A DNA stretch of 64,000 nucleotides from Bacteroidota bacterium (GCA_023480735.1 JAMCXB010000061.1:23925-87924), one strand, 5' to 3'; shown: positions 29,311-38,878, counted from the first letter of the stretch. A program made the numbers and translations. Notes: generated by a model not told the origin, from the sequence alone.

Positions 29311-29721
29311 ATGGAGCAGCGAGAGATATTGAAAGCACAATTTACTACAACCATTCCACGTATCGACGACACCCACACCACTTACAAAATCTTCTTCACT
29401 ATTCCTTCCAAGAGATCCCTGACCGTCGGTAAACTCGGCACATTTGAATTTCCTGCCGGAGACTACGCATATACAGGCAGTGCAAAAAAGAATATGAAAC
29501 ACAGACTCACAAGACACGTCACAAAACAAAAAAGGCTAAGATGGCACATAGATTATCTTTTGGCACTTAAGGATGTGACCGTCAATCGGATTGAACTATT
29601 TTCTCAACCTGAATGTACGATCAATGCATCAACGCCCGGTACCATACCGGTCCGGCGTTTCGGAGCTTCAGATTGCAAATCTCATTGCGTCAGCCATCTG
29701 AAGCTCTTACGAAAGCTTTGA
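29311..29721 (+). CDS. GIY-YIG/DUF123-type nuclease-like protein
   Basis: A 136-residue protein with the DUF123 pattern, a divergent relative of GIY-YIG nucleases. Visible are TYKIFFTIPSKRSLTVGKLGTFEFPAG, then DYAYTGSAKKNMKHRLTRHV (the YxYxGSA strand and Arg helix), LRWHIDYLLA and the late PVRRFGASDCKSHCVSHLKLL, which matches the family's GASDC...SHL ending. Some archaeal versions are fused to endonuclease III. The precise role is not established. It has no obvious operon partner; the gap upstream to the transglycosylase is 238 bases. Confidence 0.78.
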   Translation: MEQREILKAQFTTTIPRIDDTHTTYKIFFTIPSKRSLTVGKLGTFEFPAGDYAYTGSAKKNMKHRLTRHVTKQKRLRWHIDYLLALKDVTVNRIELFSQPECTINASTPGTIPVRRFGASDCKSHCVSHLKLLRKL

Positions 29722-29827
29722 TTCTAACACATTGTGGCAAGCACGAACACACTTTCCCGGTAGTGGCTTCCGAAATGCTCAAGCTGCTAGCTGGGCAGTT
29801 GCAATCAACTCAAGAAAGGAGAACGAA

Positions 29828-32800
29828 ATGATTACGAGACCAACAGACTCGAATCACTTGAAAAGCCTAATTCGGAATGTTCTTCTCCTGTCGCTGGGAG
29901 CGGTAATATTCTGTCTTGGAAACATATCAGCTTCACAGGCCGCTCAAAGCAATGACACTACCGACATTATGCACAACATAAAGTTCCGAAACATTGGACC
30001 TGCTGCCGCAGGCGGCAGAGTGACCTCCGTACTCGGCATACCGGGTCAGCCGAACATTTACTATGTGGGCAGCGCAGGCGGTGGCGTCTTCAAGACCACG
30101 GACGGTGGAATCTCGTGGAAGAACATCTTCAAGAACGAACCGTCGCTGTCGATCGGCGCAATGGCTATCGCTCCTTCCAATTCTAACTACATCTGGATTG
30201 GAACCGGGGAGGCAAATCTCCGAAATGACATAATAACGGGGAAGGGCATTTTCTTTTCTCCGGACGCGGGGAAGACGTGGCAATATATGGGCCTGAAGGA
30301 TGTCGGGCAGATATCTCGAATCGCCATCAATCCTTCCGATCCGAACAACGTCTTCGTTGCCGCAATAGGACATGCATGGGCACCGAATCCGGAGCGCGGC
30401 ATATTTCGTACGACCGATGGCGGCAAGACCTGGGAGAAGGTTCTTTTCGTCAATGATACGACAGGAGCGTCCGACCTGGTAATGGATCCTGGAAATCCCA
30501 AGGTTCTCTTTGCCGCTATGTGGCAGGCAGTCCGTCATCCGTGGGCTCTTGACGACGGTGGACCGGGAAGCGGCATATACCGAACGACCGACGGTGGAAC
30601 AACCTGGAAGAAACTCACCAAGGGTCTGCCGAAAGGCCCGCTGGGACGCATCGCTCTGGCCGCCGCACCCAGCAACCCGAATCGTATTTACGCACTCATA
30701 GAATCTAAAACAGGCATGCTCTGGGATTCCGATGACCTCGGCGACCACTGGACTATGGTGACCAACAATCACGAGCTGGACGTTAGGCCCTTTTATTTTT
30801 CAAGGGTCGTTGTCTCTCCGGACAACCAGGATGAACTCTACTTCATGTCTTTTCTCATAACGAAATCCACCGATGGCGGCAAGACCGTCAAGAGTATTAA
30901 CGGAGGCGTTCATGTCGACCACCACGATCTCTGGATAGATCCAAAGGATCCCGACCGGATGATAGACGGGAATGACGGCGGCGCTTACGTAACTGTTGAC
31001 GGTGGGAAGACGTGGCGTTTCCTGAATAATCTCCCGGTCGAGGAGTTCTACCAGGTTGCGGTCGATGACAGTCATCCGTTCAATATCGGCGGCGGACTGC
31101 AGGACAATAACGCCTGGTACGGTGTATCAACGAACTTATACGGATCCGGAGTCACCGGCCAGGACTGGTTCCCGGTTGCGGGCGGCGACGGGCAGTACGT
31201 TGTGCCCGCTCCCAGCGATCCGGACATCGTTTATGCCGAAGCGCAGAACGGTTGGATGAAGAGACTCAATCTCAAAACAGGGCTCTGGCAATATGTACGT
31301 CCCTACATGTGGGATGCTCCTGATATGCCTCCCTCGAAGCTTAAATACAGGTTTAATTGGACGACACCTATAGCGGTGTCCTACACCAATCCAAACGAGG
31401 TTTTCGTCGGGGCAAACGTTCTGTTCAAGACATTTGACGGCGGAATGCACTGGACGGTGATCAGTCCGGATCTGACCAGGAACGACAAGTCAAAACAGCG
31501 TCCAAGCGGCGGCGACATAAATCTCGATATAAGCGGCGCAGAGAACTTCGACACGATACTTTCCATAGGAATTTCATCGCTTGATTCCAACGTGATATGG
31601 GTCGGAACGGACGACGGACTCGTACAGGTAACACGGGACGGCGGCAAGCACTGGGAAGATGCAGCAAGAAACATCCCGCACCTTCCGGAATGGGGACGTA
31701 TCTACCAAATTGAACCTTCTCCATTTAACCCCGGTTCCTGCTACATCTCCGTCGGCTTCCATGAACTCGACGACAACAAGCCATACGTCTTCAAGACGGA
31801 TAATTACGGTAAATCATGGACTTCTATTACCGGCAATCTGCCCGAGGGGTACCCAGTTCATGTAGTCAGGGAAGACCCGAACATGCGCGGTTTCCTGGTG
31901 GCTGGGACGGATAACGGGTTGTTCTTCTCTCGAAACGACGGAAGGGACTGGGAAAGGCTGAAAAGTAATTTCCCGACTGTTTGCGTGTACGATCTCAAGT
32001 TCGTGAAATCGAACCACGATCTCGTCGTCGCAACACACGGACGCGGTATCTTCGTACTTGATAACATCACGCCGCTCGAAGAATTCAACAACGGCATAAG
32101 AGACCAACAATTCCATTTGTTCAGCACTTTGCCTGCGTACATGTACCACATTTGGAATCGTGACGCTTTCAACGACCTCAGCACTTATTCCGCCCCAAAC
32201 GCCCCAATGGGAGCGATGGTCGACTACTATCTCAAAGATACTGTGAGCACAACTCCAGAAGAAAAGAAGGAGCACGAGACTCCTGTGAAGATTGTGATAA
32301 CCGACCAGGCAGGAAATCAAGTAGCCACTGTGTATGGACCCGCTAAAAAGGGGTTCAACAGATACGTATGGAACATGCGGTACCAGAGCCCGGGAATCCT
32401 GAAAATAGACAAGAAAAAAGCCGCGAAGAAAAATCCGTATTCTACTGGCGGACCGATGGTTACGCCGGGGACCTACGATATAGCTGTAATATTTGACGGC
32501 CATACTGCGGACACGCATGTAAAATTAAGTCCGGATCCCAGACTCAAGGTCCCCTCGGATTATTTCACATCTAATTTGAAAGCTGGTCTGGCTGCGAGGA
32601 ATGGCTCTACCGCACTGAACGAGATGATGAACCGGATCCAAAATATCGAGAATCAGATGACTACCATCAAGCAATCTCTGGCCACCGACAAACAAGGAAT
32701 GAAAGACGGAAAGTACAAGCCAGTTCTCGACGGCATGTCGGCTCTCGGCAAGAAACTGACATCGCTCAAAGACACGCTTTACACCAAGTCCGTGCAGCAC

Positions 32801-33064
32801 GATGTCGGTGAGGATAATATACATGATTTCACTCATTTTCACTCACGCCTCACCGGTTTGTTGTACAACTTCATGGCTCCGTACGACGGAGTACCCACTG
32901 AAGTCGTCATCCACCACACAAACCAGCTCGAGCAGCTACTTGGAGTGTATCTTGGCCAGTTCAACGATATCTTGACCAGCGACATTCCTGCGTTCAACAG
33001 TGTCGCGCAGAAAGCCGGGACGCCCACGATCTTTGGCGGGCCGACGATAGAAGTGGGAAAATAA
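29828..33064 (+). CDS. Secreted Asp-box (BNR/VPS10-like) beta-propeller protein
   Basis: A 1078-residue exported protein with a signal sequence (LIRNVLLLSLGAVIFCLG, cleavage likely near ASQAAQ). About eleven Asp-boxes are readable, for example TTDGGISW, SPDAGKTW, TTDGGKTW, TTDGGTTW, TVDGGKTW, TFDGGMHW and TRDGGKHW. They build sialidase/sortilin-like propellers over residues 45-790. The last 250 residues have an immunoglobulin-like strand region and a helical segment (NEMMNRIQNIENQ). Proteins of this type are often labelled glycosyl hydrolase, but catalytic residues are not evident, so I do not assign an enzyme activity. The ATG at 29828 has AAGGAG about 7 bases before it; an upstream frame from 29732 is not supported. 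Confidence 0.82.
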   Translation: MITRPTDSNHLKSLIRNVLLLSLGAVIFCLGNISASQAAQSNDTTDIMHNIKFRNIGPAAAGGRVTSVLGIPGQPNIYYVGSAGGGVFKTTDGGISWKNIFKNEPSLSIGAMAIAPSNSNYIWIGTGEANLRNDIITGKGIFFSPDAGKTWQYMGLKDVGQISRIAINPSDPNNVFVAAIGHAWAPNPERGIFRTTDGGKTWEKVLFVNDTTGASDLVMDPGNPKVLFAAMWQAVRHPWALDDGGPGSGIYRTTDGGTTWKKLTKGLPKGPLGRIALAAAPSNPNRIYALIESKTGMLWDSDDLGDHWTMVTNNHELDVRPFYFSRVVVSPDNQDELYFMSFLITKSTDGGKTVKSINGGVHVDHHDLWIDPKDPDRMIDGNDGGAYVTVDGGKTWRFLNNLPVEEFYQVAVDDSHPFNIGGGLQDNNAWYGVSTNLYGSGVTGQDWFPVAGGDGQYVVPAPSDPDIVYAEAQNGWMKRLNLKTGLWQYVRPYMWDAPDMPPSKLKYRFNWTTPIAVSYTNPNEVFVGANVLFKTFDGGMHWTVISPDLTRNDKSKQRPSGGDINLDISGAENFDTILSIGISSLDSNVIWVGTDDGLVQVTRDGGKHWEDAARNIPHLPEWGRIYQIEPSPFNPGSCYISVGFHELDDNKPYVFKTDNYGKSWTSITGNLPEGYPVHVVREDPNMRGFLVAGTDNGLFFSRNDGRDWERLKSNFPTVCVYDLKFVKSNHDLVVATHGRGIFVLDNITPLEEFNNGIRDQQFHLFSTLPAYMYHIWNRDAFNDLSTYSAPNAPMGAMVDYYLKDTVSTTPEEKKEHETPVKIVITDQAGNQVATVYGPAKKGFNRYVWNMRYQSPGILKIDKKKAAKKNPYSTGGPMVTPGTYDIAVIFDGHTADTHVKLSPDPRLKVPSDYFTSNLKAGLAARNGSTALNEMMNRIQNIENQMTTIKQSLATDKQGMKDGKYKPVLDGMSALGKKLTSLKDTLYTKSVQHDVGEDNIHDFTHFHSRLTGLLYNFMAPYDGVPTEVVIHHTNQLEQLLGVYLGQFNDILTSDIPAFNSVAQKAGTPTIFGGPTIEVGK

Positions 33065-33090
33065 GACTGTCAGCGTTCAGTGTATTAGGA

Positions 33091-33122
33091 AGTGGCGGAG
33101 GAAAGAGCGAAGCTCCGCCACT
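33091..33122. terminator. 10-bp hairpin after the Asp-box protein gene
   Basis: AGTGGCGGAG and CTCCGCCACT pair exactly around a 12-base loop, 27 bases after the stop. No T run follows, so it may be a factor-dependent end point or an mRNA-stabilising stem. The next 275 bases up to the riboswitch show no gene; TATAAA at 33385-33390 with TTGCAT at 33364-33369 may be a weak promoter for the thiamine operon. Confidence 0.45.
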
Positions 33123-33399
33123 CAACTATCCATCAACACTTTCGCGGCAGATGATTCCGTTACAGAATCTATGTTATGTTACCTTGTGATTCCTTTCCTT
33201 TTCCCCATCCGACCGACACGAGACAGACATAAACAACGTGGATGCACGACAGCATGAGCTTTAAGTTAACAATGTGTCCAATAACGGTTCGTGAACTACA
33301 ATAGGAAGAACCTTCTGGAAACTCTTGTATGAGCTTGCGATAAACTGCAGCAGCAGAATCGATTTGCATTAGCCTCTCGAAGTATATAAATTCTTTTGT

Positions 33400-33480
33400 C
33401 CGTTAGGGGTGCTGCTCCGGGACGATCGGAGCGGCTGAGAAAAAACCCTACGAACCTGATCTGGGTAATACCAGCGTGTG
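33400..33480 (+). ncRNA. TPP riboswitch (THI element)
   Basis: The conserved core is exact: GGGGTGC (33406-33412), a helix GCTCCG/CGGAGC (33414-33419 with 33427-33432), CTGAGA (33435-33440), ACCC, then ACCTGAT (33454-33460) and CTGGGTAATACCAGCG (33461-33476). These are the pyrimidine-sensor and pyrophosphate-sensor helices of the thiamine pyrophosphate aptamer. It lies upstream of a TonB-dependent receptor, thiamine pyrophosphokinase and an SSS symporter on the same strand, so TPP is expected to lower expression of this uptake operon. Confidence 0.96.
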
Positions 33481-33496
33481 TGCTTTTGGCGCGCAT

Positions 33497-33527
33497 CCCG
33501 CGGTTCTCTTTGAGATAGTTCCGCGGG
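33497..33527 (+). promoter_or_regulatory. Expression-platform hairpin of the TPP riboswitch
   Basis: CCCGCGG (33497-33503) and CCGCGGG (33521-33527) form a 7-bp GC stem, with a nested TCTC/GAGA inside the loop, 17 bases downstream of the aptamer. No T run follows; instead the sequence goes into GAGAGGAAA and an ATG at 33536 that opens a 12-codon frame. Control at the level of ribosome access is therefore more likely than termination. This is inference. Confidence 0.5.
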
Positions 33528-33633
33528 AGAGGAAAATGGACGAGGCTTCTTCATTTTGCCGTTTCTATTTCTGACTGCTGGGTACTTGGATGCAGTTGGA
33601 ATCCGAAACGGTTTATTTTTTTATGGAGAAGCT

Positions 33634-36144
33634 ATGAAGACTAAAGTTACTATGATCGCTCTTTTCCTTTGTTTTCTCGGTACTACTTGGGCCCAACAGA
33701 AATTCACGTTAAGGGGTGTCGTCCTCGATTCCACAGAGAATTCAAGGATATCTTACGTCGAAATACATTTAGATGAGGCAAAAATCACGGCAGAAACTGA
33801 TGCTGATGGCAAATTTGAAATTTCAGGACTAGACAGAGGGACCTACGTACTGAGGGTGAATGCTTCTGGTTACGACCCCGAAAGCGTAAGCGTTCAGGTC
33901 CCGAGCCAAGAACTGACTATCTATTTGAACAGAAAGACCTACAGGCTCCAACCAATATTGGTAACTGCGCAAATCGCCCAGAGCCGTAAGACGCCCGTGA
34001 CATTCAGCAATCTTTCTCAAAAGACAATACATGAACAATACGCAATTCAGGACGTTCCCGTGATATTGTCGCAGTTGCCGTCGATAACTGAATACTCCGA
34101 GAACGGCGAAGGAATAGGCTATTCTTACATCACGATGCGCGGCTTCGACCAGCGGAGAATCTCAATCATGGTCGACGGAATCCCTCAGAACGATCCAGAG
34201 GATCACAACGTTTACTGGATCGATATGCCCGATTTGCAGGCAAGTACCGGAACGATCCAGGTACAGCGCGGAGCCGGTACGGAGTTCTACGGTCCGCCGG
34301 CAATCGGTGGTTCAATCAACATCGAGACCACAAATCTGGCAAACCAGAGAAAGTTGAACGTTACGTTTGGTGCCGGATCAACCGGTTCACCCAACGGGAT
34401 TGCGCAGAGATACTCGACGACGTTCAGTTCAGGACTGGTCGGCGGCAAGTACTCTTTCTATGCTCATATGGCAAAAAGCCTGACAACGGGCTACAGACAG
34501 GATTCCTGGGTTAACCTTAACAGCTACTTCCTAAGCGCTACCAGGTATGATGAAAAGGCAACTACTGAGATTGACATATATGGAGGGCCCATCTCGGACG
34601 GACTATCATACTTAGGTCTGCCAAAATTCGCGGCACTAGATAAGAACCTCCGGACCTTGAACTGGGACGACTGGAACAGCGATAGCAACATGGTGAACTA
34701 CTCGCCCCACATGACAAGGTTCATCTCTAGCAACGGACTCGACACCGTGTACGCGGTTCCGAGAAGAAATACTGAGATTGAAAACTTTTCGCAGCCTCAT
34801 TTTTCCGTTATGAACGAATGGGAGGTATCTCCCGTCGTTACACTGAATAATTCAGTCTTTGCCATCTACGGCTCTGGCTTCTATAATTACGACGGCTCCT
34901 GGGCCGACACCAGCTATTTCAGGATAACTTCTCAATACGGATTCAACCCGACACAAAATCCCAGCGATGCTCTCATCCACGCTTATGTCGGCCTTCAACA
35001 GTACGGCTGGCTTCCCCGCGTCACGATCCGCCATCAGAATGGCACACTGGTTCTAGGAGCCGAGTTGGATCGCAACTACTCCGACCACTGGGCCACCATC
35101 GACTGGGCCAACAATCTCCCGGCAGGCGTTTCCTCGGATTACCGATACAATCAGTGGCACGCGAGGACAGATGTCGCCACCGCTTACGGTCACGAGTTGT
35201 ACAGCATAAATCCGCGTACTACTCTTATGCTCGATCTCGAATACGAGTTCAAGCAGTACAAATTCTACGGCGAGAAATTTGTCGGGACGCAGTTCATTGT
35301 TCCCTATCATTTTCTCAATCCGAGAATCGGGATCAACTATAACTTTTCCCATACTTCGAACGCGTACCTTAGTGTAAGCCAGACTTCCCGCGAACCTCAA
35401 CTTGCTAGCATATACAATGCCGACGAGTCGAGCGGAGGAGAGACTCCGAACTTCGCCTTGAACGCAAACGGCACGTACAACTTCGGAGAGCCTCTCATCA
35501 AGCCGGAGACTCTCGACGATTATGAATTCGGTTACCATTACAACAACGGCCGGCTAACCTTCGGCCTTACGGCTTATTGGATGGAATTTTACAATGAGCT
35601 GGTTTCGAACGGCCTCCTGGATCAGTACGGGCAGCCGATCACTGGAAACGCAAAGCGGACCCGTCATGTTGGACTAGAGTTGGAAGCCAATGCAATCATC
35701 ACAAATAACTTTGCCCTCTACGGTAACATATCAGTCAGCAGGAACAAGCTTATCGAGTATACGAGTTACATCGATACGACCGGAAACACGATTGCCAATG
35801 GTATATCGCTAGATGGTAACACATTGGGCGGCTTCCCTGAACTGCTCGGCAACATACGGGCAACATACGCAACGGACAATTTCTCCGCCGTACTGCTCGG
35901 CCAGTATGTCGGGTCCCAGTACACAGACAACTTCCAGTTGGCTTCCCGTGAGATCAGCCCGTATTTTATCGTGAACGGCTGGCTCTCCTACCGGATCCGT
36001 GATTTCCTTTCGCTCTCATCGGTCGACTTTAAGCTGTACGTTAATAACCTATTGAACCGGCTTTACATTGCACACGGCGAAGGTATTTACTTCTACCCCG
36101 CGGCGACCAGGAATTTCTTCATCACCTGCTCAGTTGACCTCTGA
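33634..36144 (+). CDS. TonB-dependent outer-membrane receptor, predicted thiamine uptake
   Basis: An 836-residue outer-membrane channel driven by TonB. It has a signal peptide (MIALFLCFLGTTWAQQ), a carboxypeptidase-regulatory-like domain (about 24-100, LRGVVLDSTEN to EISGLDRGTYVLRV), a plug domain (about 120-240, with RRISIMVDGIPQNDP and VQRGAGTEFYGPPAIGGSI) and a 22-strand type barrel to the end. The ATG at 33634 is chosen because GGAGAAGCT precedes it and it starts the signal peptide; the in-frame TTG at 33556 would put 26 residues in front. Thiamine (or its phosphates) is inferred as the cargo from the TPP riboswitch upstream and thiN four bases downstream. TBDTs under such riboswitches are known in Bacteroidetes. 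Confidence 0.9.
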   Translation: MKTKVTMIALFLCFLGTTWAQQKFTLRGVVLDSTENSRISYVEIHLDEAKITAETDADGKFEISGLDRGTYVLRVNASGYDPESVSVQVPSQELTIYLNRKTYRLQPILVTAQIAQSRKTPVTFSNLSQKTIHEQYAIQDVPVILSQLPSITEYSENGEGIGYSYITMRGFDQRRISIMVDGIPQNDPEDHNVYWIDMPDLQASTGTIQVQRGAGTEFYGPPAIGGSINIETTNLANQRKLNVTFGAGSTGSPNGIAQRYSTTFSSGLVGGKYSFYAHMAKSLTTGYRQDSWVNLNSYFLSATRYDEKATTEIDIYGGPISDGLSYLGLPKFAALDKNLRTLNWDDWNSDSNMVNYSPHMTRFISSNGLDTVYAVPRRNTEIENFSQPHFSVMNEWEVSPVVTLNNSVFAIYGSGFYNYDGSWADTSYFRITSQYGFNPTQNPSDALIHAYVGLQQYGWLPRVTIRHQNGTLVLGAELDRNYSDHWATIDWANNLPAGVSSDYRYNQWHARTDVATAYGHELYSINPRTTLMLDLEYEFKQYKFYGEKFVGTQFIVPYHFLNPRIGINYNFSHTSNAYLSVSQTSREPQLASIYNADESSGGETPNFALNANGTYNFGEPLIKPETLDDYEFGYHYNNGRLTFGLTAYWMEFYNELVSNGLLDQYGQPITGNAKRTRHVGLELEANAIITNNFALYGNISVSRNKLIEYTSYIDTTGNTIANGISLDGNTLGGFPELLGNIRATYATDNFSAVLLGQYVGSQYTDNFQLASREISPYFIVNGWLSYRIRDFLSLSSVDFKLYVNNLLNRLYIAHGEGIYFYPAATRNFFITCSVDL

Positions 36145-36148
36145 TAGT

Positions 36149-36775
36149 ATGAAATTTGAAAACGCCGTTTTGCTTATTTGTAACGGAGTCCCTCCTTCGC
36201 GCGAGAGACTCCGTACCCTGCTGCCGAACCCTGCCAAGGTTGTGTGTGCGGACGGCGGTGCAAACAAAGCCAGGTCGATCGGCCTGGAACCTGATTTGAT
36301 TGTCGGCGACCTGGATTCATTGGACCAATCAGACGGCGGTTTCCGGAAAGCAGAAATCGTGAGAATACCTTCACAGGATAATACTGACTTCGAGAAGACA
36401 TTGGACCTCCTCCTTGAAAGAGGTGTGAATGATTTGCTCATAACCTCGTTTTCAGGCGGCAGAATTGATCAAACGCTTGCGAACATTCAGATAGCCTACG
36501 AATACTCAAAGAGATGCAATCTGGCGCTCGCAGACGATGAGTACCTGATCATTCCGGTTACAAACAAACTTGTAGAACATGTCCGAACTGGGACGCTGAT
36601 ATCTTTGCTGCCAATGGAGGATGCAACGCTCGTGAGCACGAAAGGATTGGCTTACGAGTTGAATCACAGCAAGATTCCTAAAGGTGGCCACGGAATCAGC
36701 AATCGTGCAGTTACAGAAGAGATGGAGATCAACGTGCACCGCGGCGGCGTACTGGTCTTCGTGAAAGACATATGA
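36149..36775 (+). CDS. thiN: Thiamine pyrophosphokinase
   Basis: Converts thiamine and ATP directly to TPP and AMP, the last step of thiamine salvage. The 208 residues show the catalytic N-terminal motifs VVCADGGANKARSIGLEPDLIVGDLDS (in parts around residues 32-58) and SQDNTDFEKTLDLLLERG, and the C-terminal thiamine-binding domain with GTLISLLPMEDATLVSTKGLAYEL and GISNRAV. The ATG at 36149 follows the receptor stop by four bases. Its place between an importer receptor and a symporter, under a TPP riboswitch, fits uptake followed by activation. Confidence 0.95.
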   Translation: MKFENAVLLICNGVPPSRERLRTLLPNPAKVVCADGGANKARSIGLEPDLIVGDLDSLDQSDGGFRKAEIVRIPSQDNTDFEKTLDLLLERGVNDLLITSFSGGRIDQTLANIQIAYEYSKRCNLALADDEYLIIPVTNKLVEHVRTGTLISLLPMEDATLVSTKGLAYELNHSKIPKGGHGISNRAVTEEMEINVHRGGVLVFVKDI

Positions 36776-38232
36776 CCGTTACATTTTCTCCGGCCGATTG
36801 GGCCATCGTAATTGTGTACTTTGCTTCCGTGGTTTTCGTGGGTTTCCGTGCAGCACGCCGGGCTCGCGGTCCCATAGACGAATACCTGGTCGCCGGAAGG
36901 ACGTTGACACTGCCGATATTCGTGGCCACCCTGGTGTCGACATGGTACGGTGGGATACTTGGTGTCGGTGAATTCTCATACAAGTATGGCATTTCCAACT
37001 GGTTTATTTTCGGCGTGCCGTACTACATCTTCGCAGTCATCTTTGCAATCTTCCTTGCACCGCGAGTTCACAAAACCAAATTGCATACCATTCCCGACAA
37101 ACTCAGGGAGACTTACGGCGAAGCAACTGCTAGAATGGGCTCGTTCATAACGCTCCTCATTGTTACTCCTGCACCCTACGTCCTAATGGTAGGTATACTC
37201 GTGCAGATGTTGTCCGGATGGAGTCTCACCGTATCTGTCATCTTTACAACCCTCGTATCGATAGCGTACCTGTACGCTGGAGGACTGCACTCCGACGTTC
37301 GGACAAACAGCCTAGAATTCATTTTGATGTACATCGGTTTCGGCGTGATGCTCCCCTATTGCTACATTCACTACGGTGGTTTGTCATTCATCGAATCTCA
37401 CGTGCCGGCAGGTCACCTGACAATTACAGGCGGCAATTCGTGGCAGTATATCATCGCATGGTTTTTCATCGCGAGTCTCACGCTCATCGATCCCGCTTTC
37501 CATCAGAGATGCTATGCGGCGAAATCGGGAGCGGTTGCAAGATATGGCATTCTGGTCTCAACTATCTTCTGGCTGTTCTTTGATTTCATGACTTCTACCA
37601 CAGGCCTGTATGCACGCGCTATTCTGCCTCATCTCAGCAACCCAACAATGTCTTATCCCGCCCTCGCTGAGGTCGTGCTGCCGAGCTTCCTGAAGGGATT
37701 ATTCTATGTCGGCATGCTTGCCAGCATCATGGCTAGCCTTGAGAGTCTTACTTTCATCTCTGCGGTCACTATAGGGAAAGATATACTCTTTAGTTTCTTC
37801 CACAGGAACGATTCCGCTGCAGACGCGAAATCGAGAATCCTGAGATATTCACATGTCGGCATACTTGTGACCGCCGGAATCTCCGTTGCAATTGCGTTGC
37901 TTATACCTTCGGTAATCCAAATCTGGTATGATCTCGGGGCTGTCTTCATACCCGGATTGTTAATTCCGCTTATTTCCAGCTATTACCCAAAACTACAGGT
38001 GTCGCCTCGGTATGTTTTCCTTTCCATGACTTCAGGCTGGGTCACTTCCCTGCTGTGGCTTTTGTCGGGATTGGTCGGACATGGGACATCGAATTCGACT
38101 TATCTCTTCAACATCCAACCCATGTATCCAGGACTGTTTCTTTCCGCGGTCTTCTACACGGTTGGATTTGCAAAAAAGCCGAGAGAGGTGTCTGAAGTCA
38201 GTAGTGCTTCAAGCGTTGCCGGGGAAAAGTAA
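36772..38232 (+). CDS. Sodium:solute symporter (SSS family), predicted inner-membrane thiamine transporter
   Basis: A 486-residue inner-membrane symporter with about 12-13 hydrophobic helices. The SSS signature region is readable at the N-terminus (DEYLVAGRTLTLPIFVATLVSTWYGG in parts, GVGEFSYKYG) and in the middle (GLFYVGMLASIMASLESLTF). Family members carry sugars, proline, pantothenate and other solutes with sodium. The four-base ATGA overlap with thiN and the shared TPP riboswitch make thiamine the most likely substrate. An SSS protein named ThiV was proposed earlier as a thiamine carrier from similar contexts; whether this is an orthologue needs a tree. PnuT, the usual partner in Bacteroidetes, is absent. 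Confidence 0.82.
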   Translation: MTVTFSPADWAIVIVYFASVVFVGFRAARRARGPIDEYLVAGRTLTLPIFVATLVSTWYGGILGVGEFSYKYGISNWFIFGVPYYIFAVIFAIFLAPRVHKTKLHTIPDKLRETYGEATARMGSFITLLIVTPAPYVLMVGILVQMLSGWSLTVSVIFTTLVSIAYLYAGGLHSDVRTNSLEFILMYIGFGVMLPYCYIHYGGLSFIESHVPAGHLTITGGNSWQYIIAWFFIASLTLIDPAFHQRCYAAKSGAVARYGILVSTIFWLFFDFMTSTTGLYARAILPHLSNPTMSYPALAEVVLPSFLKGLFYVGMLASIMASLESLTFISAVTIGKDILFSFFHRNDSAADAKSRILRYSHVGILVTAGISVAIALLIPSVIQIWYDLGAVFIPGLLIPLISSYYPKLQVSPRYVFLSMTSGWVTSLLWLLSGLVGHGTSNSTYLFNIQPMYPGLFLSAVFYTVGFAKKPREVSEVSSASSVAGEK

Positions 38233-38248
38233 ACCTCTCCAGGGAAAC

Positions 38249-38878
38249 TCAGAACTTGACCCGGAGGTTCAATGCGACGGCGGTGCCGGCAGGCGTCGAG
38301 CTCAGATTAGGTGAGACTTCAAAACCGGAAAGTTCAGCATCGACATAGGCATCCACCATGGATAGCAAATACACTCCTGCCATGTACCACGCATAAGAGT
38401 CCCGTTGGTCTCTGTATGAATCCCGAAGACCCATCAAATTCAAATTACCATATGGAGAAGAAGAGCTAATCGAATTCGAATACTGTGTGCGATAGTACTC
38501 ATAGCTTTTGTTGTTGGAGAGCCATTGTGAAACGAAGAATGCCTGTGCCCCGATAATGATCGGTACCTTCCAGTAACTGCCGTTATAGATCTGACCGCCC
38601 CCTGGAATTGCAGCAGACAGCAAGACTGCTATAAGCGGTGACTTAAGCTTCGACCTGACCGCCTCCGTATCAACAGCTTGACCAATTGCACTTTTGCTCG
38701 AATCAACGAGGTGACTTTGAAATCCCAACCCTTGTCTGAGAGTCATTAGAGCAAAATCTGCTTTCGGTTGTGATGACGTCTGGGCTTGGATTCCAAGCGG
38801 GGTCAGCAACGTGACAAGAATAAAAACCGCTACCTTCCTTCCCACGGCATGTCGTTCACTTGTATGCAATAATATCAA
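38249..38878 (-). CDS. DUF5683 domain protein
   Basis: A 209-residue protein with an N-terminal signal-like helix (VAVFILVTLLTPLGIQAQ), the conserved SPLIAVLLSAAIPGGGQIYNGSYWKVPIIIGAQAFF block (in parts) and a further helix at AWYMAGVYLLSMVDAYVDA. The pattern fits DUF5683, which in Bacteroidota commonly follows parB; here ridA stands between. Function unknown, probably envelope-linked. The start at 38878 overlaps the end of ridA by 23 bases; an internal GTG at 38845 would also leave the signal helix intact. Confidence 0.8.
   Translation of the reverse strand: MILLHTSERHAVGRKVAVFILVTLLTPLGIQAQTSSQPKADFALMTLRQGLGFQSHLVDSSKSAIGQAVDTEAVRSKLKSPLIAVLLSAAIPGGGQIYNGSYWKVPIIIGAQAFFVSQWLSNNKSYEYYRTQYSNSISSSSPYGNLNLMGLRDSYRDQRDSYAWYMAGVYLLSMVDAYVDAELSGFEVSPNLSSTPAGTAVALNLRVKF

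Noticed and set aside
29828-33064. Repeated Asp-box segments as a DNA repeat array or CRISPR-like structure
   Set aside because: The repeats exist at the protein level (beta-propeller blades); the DNA is not repeated exactly and spacing is irregular.
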